Positions 47,101 to 54,823 of a stretch of DNA of 64,000 nt are shown here, piece after piece. The notes beneath the pieces are model-generated. The model was not told the origin of the DNA and searched no databases. It was given only the letters and a program-made list of their open reading frames with translations. Within the stretch, counting starts at the first letter, position 1. The number at the start of each line of letters is the position of its first letter. The stretch comes from Mobilitalea sibirica (GTDB lineage Bacteria; Bacillota; Clostridia; Lachnospirales; Lachnospiraceae): the NCBI RefSeq assembly GCF_015999265.1, contig NZ_JAEAGR010000009.1, positions 62,001 to 126,000 on the forward strand. Direction: 5' to 3'. The position numbers and the translations under genes were made by a program.

Positions 47101-47432
47101 ATAGCAACGAAGGACCCTCCGGAGGAGGTAACGATAACTCCGATGTTATACAGCCGGTGTCTGAACCGGAAGAGATCATACCAATAACGCAGGGATGGGT
47201 AATGGATGATGAGGGTCAATGGTTTTGTTATGAAGAGGGTGAACCCTTGGTTGGATGGTGTATCATCGATGATAATCTATATTATTTTAATTCCGACGGA
47301 GTGATGCAAACCGGATGGAAGAAGGATGATAAGGGTAATTGGTATTATCTAACTTCCAAGGGTCCTTATAAGAAAATATGGAATTTAAGATATGATTTAT
47401 GGCAGCTTACGAAACAGATCAAATTTAGATAA
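44139..47432 (+). CDS. Large secreted multi-domain surface protein (GLUG, InlB repeats, choline-binding-type repeats)
   Basis: The 1097-residue protein has a signal peptide (about 1-28). GLUG-type beta-helix repeats follow (about 60-300; GGIVGDNHGSISGC, GGIAGGNTGMVQNCYNHG, GGIVGRNLSDAIITNCYS). Next come Ig-like and cadherin-like domains (about 350-790). A divergent InlB/bacterial repeat (about 850-910, IGYRFKEWQV...VKAIFEAS) precedes a Listeria-Bacteroides InlB repeat (about 915-985, RTGYIFNGWYTG). The C-terminus has two or so cell-wall-binding repeats (QGWVMDDEGQWFCYEEGE, GWKKDDKGNWYYL). It probably attaches non-covalently to the wall and mediates adhesion or glycan binding. The last 20 residues (KKIWNLRYDLWQLTKQIKFR) depart from the repeat pattern. 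AAAGGAGAG precedes the ATG. Confidence 0.85.
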   Translation: MNLKKIITGFLTVVMLFGLLPQTEPKADSFVWDGTADTSWYNDTDTSFAIYTAEQLAGLAKLVNEGNDFKYKTITLEADIVLNDFTSSIRRPWKSIGHAYELPFNGTFEGNHHVISGIYADDPLITYQGLFGCILRSGTVKNVTVDGYISGLKILGGIVGDNHGSISGCINKVEITALEIGISYVGGITGWNGNGTITECYNLGKISGNGSDIGGIAGGNTGMVQNCYNHGDISGRRPGGIVGRNLSDAIITNCYSIGKIVSSYKAGGIANTNEGYIETGYCLEGTPIAINGEERFLNCSEKSEAAFHNGEVAYLLQENQPSQIWGQYLSGSDRVNYPVLSSSPESMVFLNSSSGYTNPTEVTLLSVSADGSMDTVTSTRIDLVFDTPIAGLSKDNITISSISGEVYEGALIGEGTNWSIALDAVLTQGNISVSLSLPIPPYIFRGSPSEVMVYKVPAVITEVTVTPDYAVLRTGNMQSFTALVEGTNYPSQMVDWSVSGNHSSATRISDLGVLTIASDETATELTVEAVSKENNTKSGTATVTVIKDNHPPVANNPVPVLELLPGGRSETLCAFEIASDEDKDTLSIIDIKSLPDSKIAQISFDKGQVTINGIDVGNTFMVVTVSDGKGGITDIAVPIEVIKLPVVDILIKQSPIKRVQGSTTYELFYQDSIEVTLSFYDDTISRYEYQMVALEDEFNMDGTWNQGSTLKIDPDFKGHVFVRAVYPDGATTLINAQAVIVDKTKPSIYTNYDASASRIDVTVTDMVAGIDQVICTIGSDMTNIINLEPAIENRLQTQYDFTIENLQEGNYGVLIGATDNSGNVADFQIIQVNTGEVPNIERVIVLDDGGGTGSASPASAVSGAAITLSATPNIGYRFKEWQVISPNTLSIQGDTFIMPDQSVTVKAIFEASTVDSHGITFLNDGNIYTSRTVQAGECIGSANWVDPPTRTGYIFNGWYTGINGTGTSFTAQTIVNASITVYAKWIANSNEGPSGGGNDNSDVIQPVSEPEEIIPITQGWVMDDEGQWFCYEEGEPLVGWCIIDDNLYYFNSDGVMQTGWKKDDKGNWYYLTSKGPYKKIWNLRYDLWQLTKQIKFR

Positions 47433-47731
47433 GTAACCCAAAATATTGTGTAAAGAACTCCATCTTCTTTCATTTCCAATTTTATTACAACTGTCCACAG
47501 AAAGATATTATCCATTAACAAATAAGATTAAGAGTTAATTTTATGGATAAAAGTTGTAAATAACCATAAGCTAGTTTATAATAGGAAGAAACCTTTGTAT
47601 AGATAGAAAAGACATTGCTATGTGATAACGCTGAAGCCTTACTTATAGAATAATGACTACAGATTAATAAGTAAGATTAATATAGCCGGTTAAACTAGTT
47701 AAAAGAATTGTAATTAGAAAGAGAGAATATT
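47433..47731 (+). other. Intergenic region before the methyltransferase
   Basis: AT-rich, with no terminator that I can see for the surface-protein gene. It contains the promoter candidate at 47554-47582. Confidence 0.5.
47554..47582 (+). promoter_or_regulatory. Probable promoter of the methyltransferase gene
   Basis: TTGTAA (47554-47559), a 17-bp spacer, then perfect TATAAT (47577-47582). Confidence 0.5.
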
Positions 47732-48601
47732 ATGTGGACAGCAGATGACTGGAACGATTACGAAGTAATTGATACCTCTAAAGGAGAAAAATTAGAGAGA
47801 TGGGGGGATTATATTCTGGTTCGACCTGACCCTCAGGTGATTTGGGATACCCCAAGACAGCATAAGGGTTGGAAGTCAAGAAACGCCCATTATCATAGAA
47901 GCTCCAAGGGTGGTGGAGAATGGGAATTTTTTAATTTACCTAAGCAATGGGATATATCCTATAAAGAACTAACCTTTCATCTACAACCCTTTAGCTTTAA
48001 ACATACCGGACTGTTTCCGGAACAAGCGGTTAACTGGGATTGGTTTTCGGAAAAAATCAGAAGTGTAAAAGGCAGACAGATCAAAGTGCTTAATTTATTT
48101 GCATATACCGGAGGAGCCACCTTGGCAGCGGCTAAGGCAGGGGCAGCCGTTACCCATGTCGATGCCTCTAAGGGGATGGTAACCTGGGCGAAGGAAAATG
48201 CTGCGGCATCAGGACTTGCAGATGCGCCAATTCGTTATATCGTAGATGATTGTGTGAAATTTGTTGAGAGAGAGATCCGCAGGGAAAATCATTATGATGC
48301 AGTCATAATGGATCCACCCTCCTATGGTAGAGGACCTAAGGGGGAGATATGGAAAATTGAAGACAGTATCCATCCGTTTGTACAGTTATGTACCAAAGTT
48401 TTAACGAAGGAACCGTTATTCTTTTTAATAAATTCATATACCACCGGTTTGCAGCCCGGGGTTTTATCCTATATGCTTTCACAGGAGTTGGGTAAAAAAT
48501 TCGGGGGGACTGTAGTATCTGATGAGATAGGGTTACCGGTATCGGAAAACGGGTTTGTATTACCGTGTGGAGCTTCTGGACGGTGGGAGTGTAACATATA
48601 A
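47732..48601 (+). CDS. RlmI-like class I SAM-dependent methyltransferase
   Basis: The 289-residue protein has a SAM-binding glycine motif LNLFAYTGGATLAAAKAGA (about 121-139), the acidic ribose contact THVDASKGMV, and the catalytic-loop motif MDPPSYGRG (about 190-198). This is the SAM-dependent methyltransferase family that includes RlmI/RlmK-like rRNA enzymes. The N-terminal part lacks a PUA domain. The likely substrate is RNA but is not shown by the sequence. GAGAGAAT precedes the ATG. It is monocistronic, with a terminator 168 bp downstream. Confidence 0.85.
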   Translation: MWTADDWNDYEVIDTSKGEKLERWGDYILVRPDPQVIWDTPRQHKGWKSRNAHYHRSSKGGGEWEFFNLPKQWDISYKELTFHLQPFSFKHTGLFPEQAVNWDWFSEKIRSVKGRQIKVLNLFAYTGGATLAAAKAGAAVTHVDASKGMVTWAKENAAASGLADAPIRYIVDDCVKFVEREIRRENHYDAVIMDPPSYGRGPKGEIWKIEDSIHPFVQLCTKVLTKEPLFFLINSYTTGLQPGVLSYMLSQELGKKFGGTVVSDEIGLPVSENGFVLPCGASGRWECNI

Positions 48602-48768
48602 AATGTAAATATTGATAAGCCTATGAGTGTATAATATATTAAATATGCTAAGTCTTAAGAAATCTCTTTAGGCAAAGCATTAACAAAAATATTTCTGACA
48701 CCAAATACAAGTTATGAGGTGAAAGGTACAGCAATTAAAGTTATTAATATAATTAATAATTATTATTC

Positions 48769-48793
48769 TGCGCCTTTTCAGGCGCATTTTTAT
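48769..48793 (+). terminator. Intrinsic terminator upstream of the hyd operon
   Basis: TGCGCCT (48769-48775) and AGGCGCA (48780-48786) with a TTTC loop, followed by TTTTTATT. Confidence 0.85.
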
Positions 48794-48854
48794 TGCAACA
48801 AAAGTACGTTCTACACAATAAAAACGTTATGTAGGATGAGCCAAGGACACATTC

Positions 48855-48909
48855 TTTGTTCTGTCTGCGAAGATAAATGTGATGAATAAAGAACAAACAA
48901 GTTTGTTCT
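48855..48909 (+). promoter_or_regulatory. Competing hairpins before the hyd operon
   Basis: TTTGTTCT (48855-48862) can pair with AGAACAAA (48890-48897). The same segment AGAACAAAC (48890-48898) can instead pair with GTTTGTTCT (48901-48909), right beside the AAAAGGAGG ribosome site. The two pairings exclude each other. Confidence 0.5.
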
Positions 48910-48931
48910 CTTTAAAAGGAGGTATATATTA

Positions 48932-49219
48932 ATGGAAACCAGAGTAGCTGTTATCGGAATTATAGTTGAAAACAGTTTTTCAATTGATAAAATGAATGAC
49001 ATTTTACATGATTATAGTAAATACATTATAGGCAGAATGGGACTGCCCTACCGTGAAAAGAATATTAATATAATAAGCATTGCGGTTGATGCGCCTCAGG
49101 ATATTATAAGTGCTCTTTCCGGAAAATTGGGAAAGCTTCCGGGGATCAGTACAAAGACAGCGTTTTCTAAGGTGTTTGGTAAGAGTAAAGGGGAGGAAGC
49201 CGATGAAAGAGCTTATTGA
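48932..49219 (+). CDS. TM1266 family iron-only hydrogenase system regulator
   Basis: The 95-residue protein matches the TM1266 family, small ACT-like (NikR C-terminal-like) proteins found with [FeFe]-hydrogenase maturation genes and called putative regulators. Features are RVAVIGIIVENSFSIDKMND (about 3-22), GRMGLPYREKNINIISIAVD and the ending GKLPGISTKTAFSK. It has no DNA-binding domain. AAAGGAGG precedes the ATG. The end overlaps hydE by 17 nt, so translation is coupled. Confidence 0.88.
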   Translation: METRVAVIGIIVENSFSIDKMNDILHDYSKYIIGRMGLPYREKNINIISIAVDAPQDIISALSGKLGKLPGISTKTAFSKVFGKSKGEEADERAY

Positions 49220-50246
49220 TAAACTTTATAAAACACAAACACTTTCACCGATAGAATTCAAAAAATTAATAGATAACCGAAGTCCGGAGATTTTAAAATA
49301 TCTGTTTGAAAGGGCAAGAGCGGTTCGGGTTGAAAATTACGGTTACGATATCTATATGCGAGGGTTAATAGAATTTACAAATTATTGTAAAAATGATTGC
49401 TATTACTGCGGAATCCGCAAAAGCAATTTGAAGGTGGAAAGGTATCGTTTGTCAAAAGAGCAGATACTTGATTGCTGCACTATAGGATATGAATTGGGTT
49501 TTCGTACCTTTGTCTTTCAGGGAGGTGAGGATGGATATTATTCGGATGAAAAAATGATTGATATCATACATACCATAAAAAGTAGTTATCCGGATTGTGC
49601 GATAACACTGTCTCTGGGTGAGAAAAGCTACGATACATATAAAGCATTTTACGAGGCGGGTGCCGACCGTTATCTGCTTAGGCATGAAACGGCAAACGAA
49701 GGACATTATAGCAGACTACATCCCGCAGGGATGTCTCTTGAAAATAGAAAAAGGTGTCTTTATCAATTAAAAGAAATAGGCTATCAAGTGGGCTGTGGGT
49801 TCATGGTTGGATCTCCGTTTCAAACGACCGATTGTCTGGTGGAAGATATGGTATTTATGAAGGAGCTTAATCCTCATATGGTAGGAATCGGTCCATTTAT
49901 ACCGCATCATGATACACCTTTTGCAGACTTTGCTGCAGGAACGCTTGAATTAACCTTATTTATGCTTGGCTTAATCCGTTTAATGCTCCCAACTGTTTTG
50001 CTCCCAGCGACTACTGCCCTTGGGACAATTCACCCCAAAGGAAGAGAACAGGGGATACTTGCAGGGGCTAATGTCGTTATGCCCAATCTGTCGCCGACGA
50101 ATGTAAGGAAGAAATATATGCTCTACGACAACAAAATCTGTACAGGAGATGAAGCTGCTGAATGCAGATTTTGCATGCAAAAGCGCATGGAAAGTATAGG
50201 CTATCATTTATCGGTCTCCCGTGGAGATCACAAATCAATCCATTAG
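49203..50246 (+). CDS. hydE: [FeFe] hydrogenase H-cluster radical SAM maturase HydE
   Basis: HydE (347 residues) is a radical SAM enzyme that acts on the HydG product during assembly of the [2Fe] subcluster. The cluster motif is C62-x3-C66-x2-C69 (CKNDCYYC). Further features are FVFQGGEDGYYSDEKMID (about 104-121), HETANEGHYSRLHP and IGPFIPHHDTPF. ATG 49203 is chosen because GGGGAGG lies upstream; the longer frame begins inside TM1266 without support. It sits between TM1266 and hydG. Confidence 0.95.
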   Translation: MKELIDKLYKTQTLSPIEFKKLIDNRSPEILKYLFERARAVRVENYGYDIYMRGLIEFTNYCKNDCYYCGIRKSNLKVERYRLSKEQILDCCTIGYELGFRTFVFQGGEDGYYSDEKMIDIIHTIKSSYPDCAITLSLGEKSYDTYKAFYEAGADRYLLRHETANEGHYSRLHPAGMSLENRKRCLYQLKEIGYQVGCGFMVGSPFQTTDCLVEDMVFMKELNPHMVGIGPFIPHHDTPFADFAAGTLELTLFMLGLIRLMLPTVLLPATTALGTIHPKGREQGILAGANVVMPNLSPTNVRKKYMLYDNKICTGDEAAECRFCMQKRMESIGYHLSVSRGDHKSIH

Positions 50247-50301
50247 AATAGTATTCTGAAGGGGAAGAAGCTTCTGACCCATTAAAGAAAGGAGATTTAT
50301 C

Positions 50302-51720
50302 GTGTACAATCCAAAATCATCAAAAGCAGAGGAATTTATATCGCATGAGGAGATTCTTAATACATTAGAATATGCGAATGCTAATAAAACTAATGTTCAA
50401 CTGATTGACAGCATCCTTGAAAAGGCAAAACAATTAAAGGGGCTTTCTCACAAAGAAGCAGCAGTTTTACTCGATTGCGAAATTGAAGAGAAAAACAAAG
50501 AAATCTATGCTTTGGCAGAACAAATTAAAAATGAGTTCTATGGTAACCGTATCGTAATGTTTGCACCGTTATACCTTTCCAATTATTGCGTAAATGGTTG
50601 TGTATACTGTCCATATCACTTGAAGAACAAACACATTACAAGGAAAAAAATGACACAGGATGAAATCCGGCAAGAAGTTATCGCACTTCAGGATATGGGA
50701 CACAAAAGACTTGCATTAGAAGCTGGCGAAGACCCAATTAACAATCCGATTGAATACATTCTGGAATGTATTGATACAATTTACAGCATTAAGCATAAAA
50801 ATGGTGCAATCAGACGCGTTAATGTCAATATTGCTGCAACAACAGTTGAAAATTATAAAAAACTAAAGGACGCAGGAATCGGAACCTATATTCTGTTTCA
50901 AGAGACTTACCATAAAGAAAGTTATGAAAAATTACATCCTACGGGTCCGAAGCACGATTATACCTATCATACCGAAGCAATGGATAGAGCTATGCTTGGT
51001 GGTATTGATGATGTAGGTTTGGGCGTATTATTCGGACTGGAGTTATTCCGTTATGAATTTATTGGATTACTGATGCATGCAGAACATCTTGAATCTGTAT
51101 TCGGAGTAGGACCTCATACTATTAGTGTACCGAGAATTCGTCCTGCTGACGATATCGATCCGACTGCTTTTCATAACAGCATCAATGATAATATTTTTGC
51201 CAAAATAATAGCTTGTATCCGTATATCTTTACCCTATACGGGCATGATCGTATCCACAAGGGAAAGTAAGGAATGTAGGGAACGGACACTCCATTTAGGC
51301 ATTTCGCAAATCAGTGGTGCATCGAAAACAAGTGTTGGTGGTTACAGCAAACCAGAAGAGGAAGATGAAAATTCTGCTCAATTTGACTTAAGTGACAAAA
51401 GAACACTAGATGAAGTAGTTCGTTGGCTGATGGAATTGGGATATACTCCTAGTTTTTGCACCGCCTGCTACAGAGAGGGTAGAACCGGTGACCGGTTTAT
51501 GAATCTATGTAAAAGCAGACAAATACGAAATTGTTGTCACCCCAATGCGCTGATGACATTGAAGGAATATCTGGAGGACTACGCTACGCCTGAGACAAAA
51601 AAGATTGGTCAAGCACTTATCAAAAGGGAAATAGAGGATATTCCCAATGAAAAGGTGAAGGAGATTGCAAAGAAAAATCTCATCGATATCGGCAATGGTG
51701 GCCGAGATTTTAGATTTTAA
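50302..51720 (+). CDS. hydG: [FeFe] hydrogenase H-cluster radical SAM maturase HydG
   Basis: HydG (472 residues) cleaves tyrosine to deliver CO and CN- to iron, forming the synthon for the H-cluster. The N-terminal radical SAM motif is C96-x3-C100-x2-C103 (CVNGCVYC). The C-terminal auxiliary-cluster motif is CTACYREGRTGDRFMNLCKS, followed by CCHPNALMTL. The TIM-barrel motif EAGEDPINNPIEYI is also present. The start is GTG 50302 with AAAGGAGA upstream. It lies 55 bp after hydE and 57 bp before hydF. Confidence 0.96.
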   Translation: MYNPKSSKAEEFISHEEILNTLEYANANKTNVQLIDSILEKAKQLKGLSHKEAAVLLDCEIEEKNKEIYALAEQIKNEFYGNRIVMFAPLYLSNYCVNGCVYCPYHLKNKHITRKKMTQDEIRQEVIALQDMGHKRLALEAGEDPINNPIEYILECIDTIYSIKHKNGAIRRVNVNIAATTVENYKKLKDAGIGTYILFQETYHKESYEKLHPTGPKHDYTYHTEAMDRAMLGGIDDVGLGVLFGLELFRYEFIGLLMHAEHLESVFGVGPHTISVPRIRPADDIDPTAFHNSINDNIFAKIIACIRISLPYTGMIVSTRESKECRERTLHLGISQISGASKTSVGGYSKPEEEDENSAQFDLSDKRTLDEVVRWLMELGYTPSFCTACYREGRTGDRFMNLCKSRQIRNCCHPNALMTLKEYLEDYATPETKKIGQALIKREIEDIPNEKVKEIAKKNLIDIGNGGRDFRF

Positions 51721-51777
51721 ACATCACTGGTACAAACTACAAGTGCATAGAAAAGCTATGCAGGAATGGAGGAATAA

Positions 51778-52983
51778 ATGGGATTAAATGATACACCATC
51801 TGCAAACCGTATACATATTGCATTCTTCGGTAAGAGAAATGCAGGTAAATCGAGTATTGTAAACGCTGTCACAGGCCAGAACCTCGCCATTGTATCCGAT
51901 ATAAAAGGTACAACGACGGATCCTGTATTCAAAGCCATGGAGCTGCTCCCATTAGGACCGGTAATGCTTATTGATACTCCCGGGATTGATGATGAAGGCT
52001 CTTTGGGAGAACTGCGGGTGAAAAAAACCCGTCAGGTTCTAAATAAAACGGATATTGCAGTATTAGTGATTGATGCTGCATATGGTACAACTATTGAGGA
52101 GGAAGAACTTATTAAGCTATTTATAAATAAAAATATAAATTATATCGTAGTTTATAACAAATCTGATCTGATTGGGGATATTCAAGCTGATAACAGTAAT
52201 GAAATATATGTAAGTGCTAAAACCGGTTATCATATTAACAGTTTAAAAGAGATGATTGCAACTTTCGCAGTTATGGAGGAACCTAAGCTTAAAATAGTAG
52301 GTGACCTATTAAATCCTTCGGACTTTGTTGTGTTGGTTACACCCATTGATAAAGCCGCACCTAAGGGGCGTCTGATCTTGCCACAGCAACAGACGATACG
52401 AGATGTTTTGGAAGCTGATGCTACTGCCATAGTAGTGAAGGAATATGAACTTCGTGAAACACTGGAAAACCTGGGAAAAAAACCGAAGCTTGTCATAACC
52501 GACAGTCAGGTATTTTCAAAAGTTTCGGCTGATACACCGGGGGATATCTGGCTGACTTCATTTTCTATTTTATTTGCCCGATATAAAGGCAGTCTGGAAA
52601 CTGTAGTTAAAGGAGCAAAAGTATTGGAGACCCTACAGGATGGCGATACTATCCTCATTTCAGAAGGATGTACACATCATAGGCAATGCGATGATATTGG
52701 TACTGTCAAGCTTCCAAGATGGATAAAAAATCATACTAAAAAACAGATAAACTTTGAGTTTACCTCCGGGACAGAGTTTCCCGATGACCTGTCCTGTTTC
52801 AAGCTTGTTGTCCATTGCGGCGGGTGCATGTTGAATGAAAGAGAAATGAAATACCGTCAGAGTTGCGCCAAAGATCAGCAGGTGCCGATCACCAATTACG
52901 GTATCCTGATTGCTTATATGCAGGGCATTCTAAAACGAAGCATATCAATGTTTCCGCATATTCTTGCAGAAATCGAGGAATAG
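51778..52983 (+). CDS. hydF: [FeFe] hydrogenase maturation GTPase HydF
   Basis: HydF (401 residues) is the GTPase scaffold that carries the [2Fe] precursor to the hydrogenase. The G domain has the P-loop GKRNAGKS (about 19-26), G2 region IKGTTTDPV, G3 DTPGIDDEG and G4 NKSD. The C-terminal Fe-S ligands are in CTHHRQCDDIG and CGGC. ATG 51778 follows ATGGAGGA. It ends four bases before the aspartase start, indicating a tight operon. Confidence 0.96.
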   Translation: MGLNDTPSANRIHIAFFGKRNAGKSSIVNAVTGQNLAIVSDIKGTTTDPVFKAMELLPLGPVMLIDTPGIDDEGSLGELRVKKTRQVLNKTDIAVLVIDAAYGTTIEEEELIKLFINKNINYIVVYNKSDLIGDIQADNSNEIYVSAKTGYHINSLKEMIATFAVMEEPKLKIVGDLLNPSDFVVLVTPIDKAAPKGRLILPQQQTIRDVLEADATAIVVKEYELRETLENLGKKPKLVITDSQVFSKVSADTPGDIWLTSFSILFARYKGSLETVVKGAKVLETLQDGDTILISEGCTHHRQCDDIGTVKLPRWIKNHTKKQINFEFTSGTEFPDDLSCFKLVVHCGGCMLNEREMKYRQSCAKDQQVPITNYGILIAYMQGILKRSISMFPHILAEIEE

Positions 52984-52987
52984 GCTT

Positions 52988-54319
52988 ATGCGTATTGAAA
53001 AAGATAAAATCGGTACAATAAAATTGGAAGAGGAAACACTTTATGGTATTCAGACAGCTAGGGCAATTGATAACTTTGCCCTGAATTGTAAAAAGACAAA
53101 TAGGCAACTAATTCATGCGATTGTAACAGTTAAAAAAGCTGCTGCTTTGAGCTATAAAAAGCTTGGTATCGGAAAAGATGGTGTTTACGAAGCGGTTATT
53201 AAAGCCTGCGATATTATTTTATCAGGAAAAGCAGAAGAAGCTTTTGTAACGGAGGCACTTCAAGGTGGAGCAGGGACATCTACCAATATGAATGTGAATG
53301 AAGTGATTGCGAATCTTTCACTTCATAAACTTGGTTTTGATTATGGCAGATACGATATAATCCATCCCCTTGATGATGTAAACCGCGGACAATCTACGAA
53401 TGATGTTTATCCAACAGCGCTTCGTATTACAGCTATCCATATGCTACGTAAACTAAGTGAAAACTGCGCCAAGTTACAGCAAGCACTCCAAAATAAGGAA
53501 AGAGAGTATGAAGACATTCATAAGCTTGGGAGAACAGAACTTATGGATGCCGTTCCCATAACTCTCGGGCAGGAATTCGGATCTTATGCCCAAGCAATTG
53601 CAAGAGACCGCTGGCGGTTATATAAAGTGGAGGAGCGGCTTCGGCAAGTAAATATTGGAGGAACTGCTGTAGGAGTCGGTAATAATGCAGAAAAAAAATA
53701 TCGGTTTGAGGTAATAGAAAAACTAAGGGAATTAACAGGTATAGGTCTTGCATCAGCCGAGTATCCGATGGATATCACCCAGAACAATGATGTATTTATT
53801 GAGGTGTCCGGATTAATAAAGGCATTAGCTGTGAATTTGATGAAAATATCTAATGATTTGCGTCTTATGAATTCAGGACCAATAGGAGGTCTGTCCGAAA
53901 TTACGCTTATGCCACTACAGTTGGGCAGTACTATCATGCCCGGTAAGGTTAATCCTATAATACCTGAAATGGTCATGCAGGTTTCAATGAAGGTAATGGG
54001 TAATGATACTGCCATTTCAATGGCAGCTTCACATGGTGAATTTGAATTGAATGCCTTTTTGCCATTGATTGCGGATTCGCTTCTGGAAAATTTGGAGCTT
54101 TTGACGAATGCGACGGAGCTATTTCGAACAAAATGTATCGAACTTATTATTCCAAATAAACAAAGATGTAAGGAGCTCTTGGATCAGTCCTATGCTTTTG
54201 CCACAGCATATACACACTCATTAGGATATGACAGGGTAAATGATATCATTAAAGAATCAGAAGGGGATATAAAAAAGGCAAAAGAGATACTGGAAAATGC
54301 AAAAAAGACTGAACTATAA
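52988..54319 (+). CDS. aspA: Aspartate ammonia-lyase/fumarase family enzyme
   Basis: The 443-residue enzyme belongs to the aspartase/fumarase superfamily. Signature motifs are GAGTSTNMNVNEVIAN (about 97-112), DDVNRGQSTNDVYP (about 125-138) and the mobile active-site loop GSTIMPGKVNP (about 315-325). Aspartase (aspartate to fumarate plus ammonia) is more likely than fumarase, since it begins RIEKDKIGTIKLEEETLYGI as AspA proteins do. ATG 52988 is four bases after hydF. Aspartase genes recur in clostridial hyd maturation clusters; a role in providing ammonia for the H-cluster bridge is an inference. Confidence 0.88.
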   Translation: MRIEKDKIGTIKLEEETLYGIQTARAIDNFALNCKKTNRQLIHAIVTVKKAAALSYKKLGIGKDGVYEAVIKACDIILSGKAEEAFVTEALQGGAGTSTNMNVNEVIANLSLHKLGFDYGRYDIIHPLDDVNRGQSTNDVYPTALRITAIHMLRKLSENCAKLQQALQNKEREYEDIHKLGRTELMDAVPITLGQEFGSYAQAIARDRWRLYKVEERLRQVNIGGTAVGVGNNAEKKYRFEVIEKLRELTGIGLASAEYPMDITQNNDVFIEVSGLIKALAVNLMKISNDLRLMNSGPIGGLSEITLMPLQLGSTIMPGKVNPIIPEMVMQVSMKVMGNDTAISMAASHGEFELNAFLPLIADSLLENLELLTNATELFRTKCIELIIPNKQRCKELLDQSYAFATAYTHSLGYDRVNDIIKESEGDIKKAKEILENAKKTEL

Positions 54320-54346
54320 GGGGTACTGCAGCTCACCCCAAATTTT
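54320..54346 (+). terminator. Possible terminator after the hyd-aspA operon
   Basis: GGGGT (54320-54324) and ACCCC (54335-54339) form a short stem followed by AAATTTTT. Confidence 0.45.
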
Positions 54347-54515
54347 TAAAGTGCTATTCATATTTTTTAAGAAGTAAGGCAATAATATCCATGGTATATA
54401 TTGTCCACTTACTTAACGTATTACATTTCTATCTGGTCTTACCAATGTATTAAACAGCTGAACTATAACTCGTTGCATTTGCGATACTTTTGTTACAAGA
54501 AAATAAAAAAAGTAC
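54347..54515 (+). other. Intergenic region upstream of the S10 operon promoter
   Basis: AT-rich spacer with no recognisable gene or element before the promoter at 54516. Confidence 0.5.
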
Positions 54516-54544
54516 TTGCAAATGAAATTCTCTTAGTGTATAAT
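54516..54544 (+). promoter_or_regulatory. Promoter of the S10-spc operon
   Basis: TTGCAA (54516-54521), a 17-bp spacer, then perfect TATAAT (54539-54544). The leader to rpsJ would be about 270 nt. Confidence 0.75.
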
Positions 54545-54550
54545 ATCAAA

Positions 54551-54823
54551 TGTTGTGACGTTGATAGCGTAGAAGCGTGAGGTTGCTGCTTAGTGAAGCA
54601 GGTTTTCCGTGGAGCGAAGGTCAAGTTATGAAACTGGCGACAAGTCACTGTACCAATAGAGTTTCTGCCATCGGGCAGATAAGACGTGTGAAAATCTCAT
54701 AAGATATGAAATTCAATCCGAGTCGTCGGATTATTCATACGAAAAATGAAGATACGCACGGATGAGTGTACAGTCACCACTTGTCGTACTGAAATTAAGT
54801 GCGAAAAGGAGGCGGCTTTTTTT
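54551..54823 (+). promoter_or_regulatory. Structured leader of the S10 operon
   Basis: Several hairpins follow one another: CTGCTT/AAGCAG (about 54585-54600), TCTGCC/GGGCAGA (about 54665-54680), AATCCGA/TCGGATT (about 54714-54731), and GTAC/GTAC around 54768-54789. The last part runs into AGGAGG at 54807-54812. This fits a ribosomal-protein-binding leader that controls the operon; the binding protein is not evident from the sequence. Confidence 0.55.

Larger units (their letters stand above)
48602..48931 (+). other. Leader region of the hydrogenase maturation operon
   Basis: The 330-bp gap has a TATAAT (48630-48635, no good -35), a terminator (48769-48791), and a set of mutually exclusive inverted repeats (48855-48909) just before the ribosome site. 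A short non-coding transcript between 48640 and 48791 is conceivable. Confidence 0.5.

Noticed and set aside
44139-47432. Frameshift at the end of the surface protein
   Set aside because: I tested the other two frames after GNWYYL; both stop within a few codons, so no simple shift restores more repeats.
54746-54823. Longer S10 start
   Set aside because: It would translate the structured leader; AGGAGG precedes the standard [10 protein letters not shown] start at 54824.
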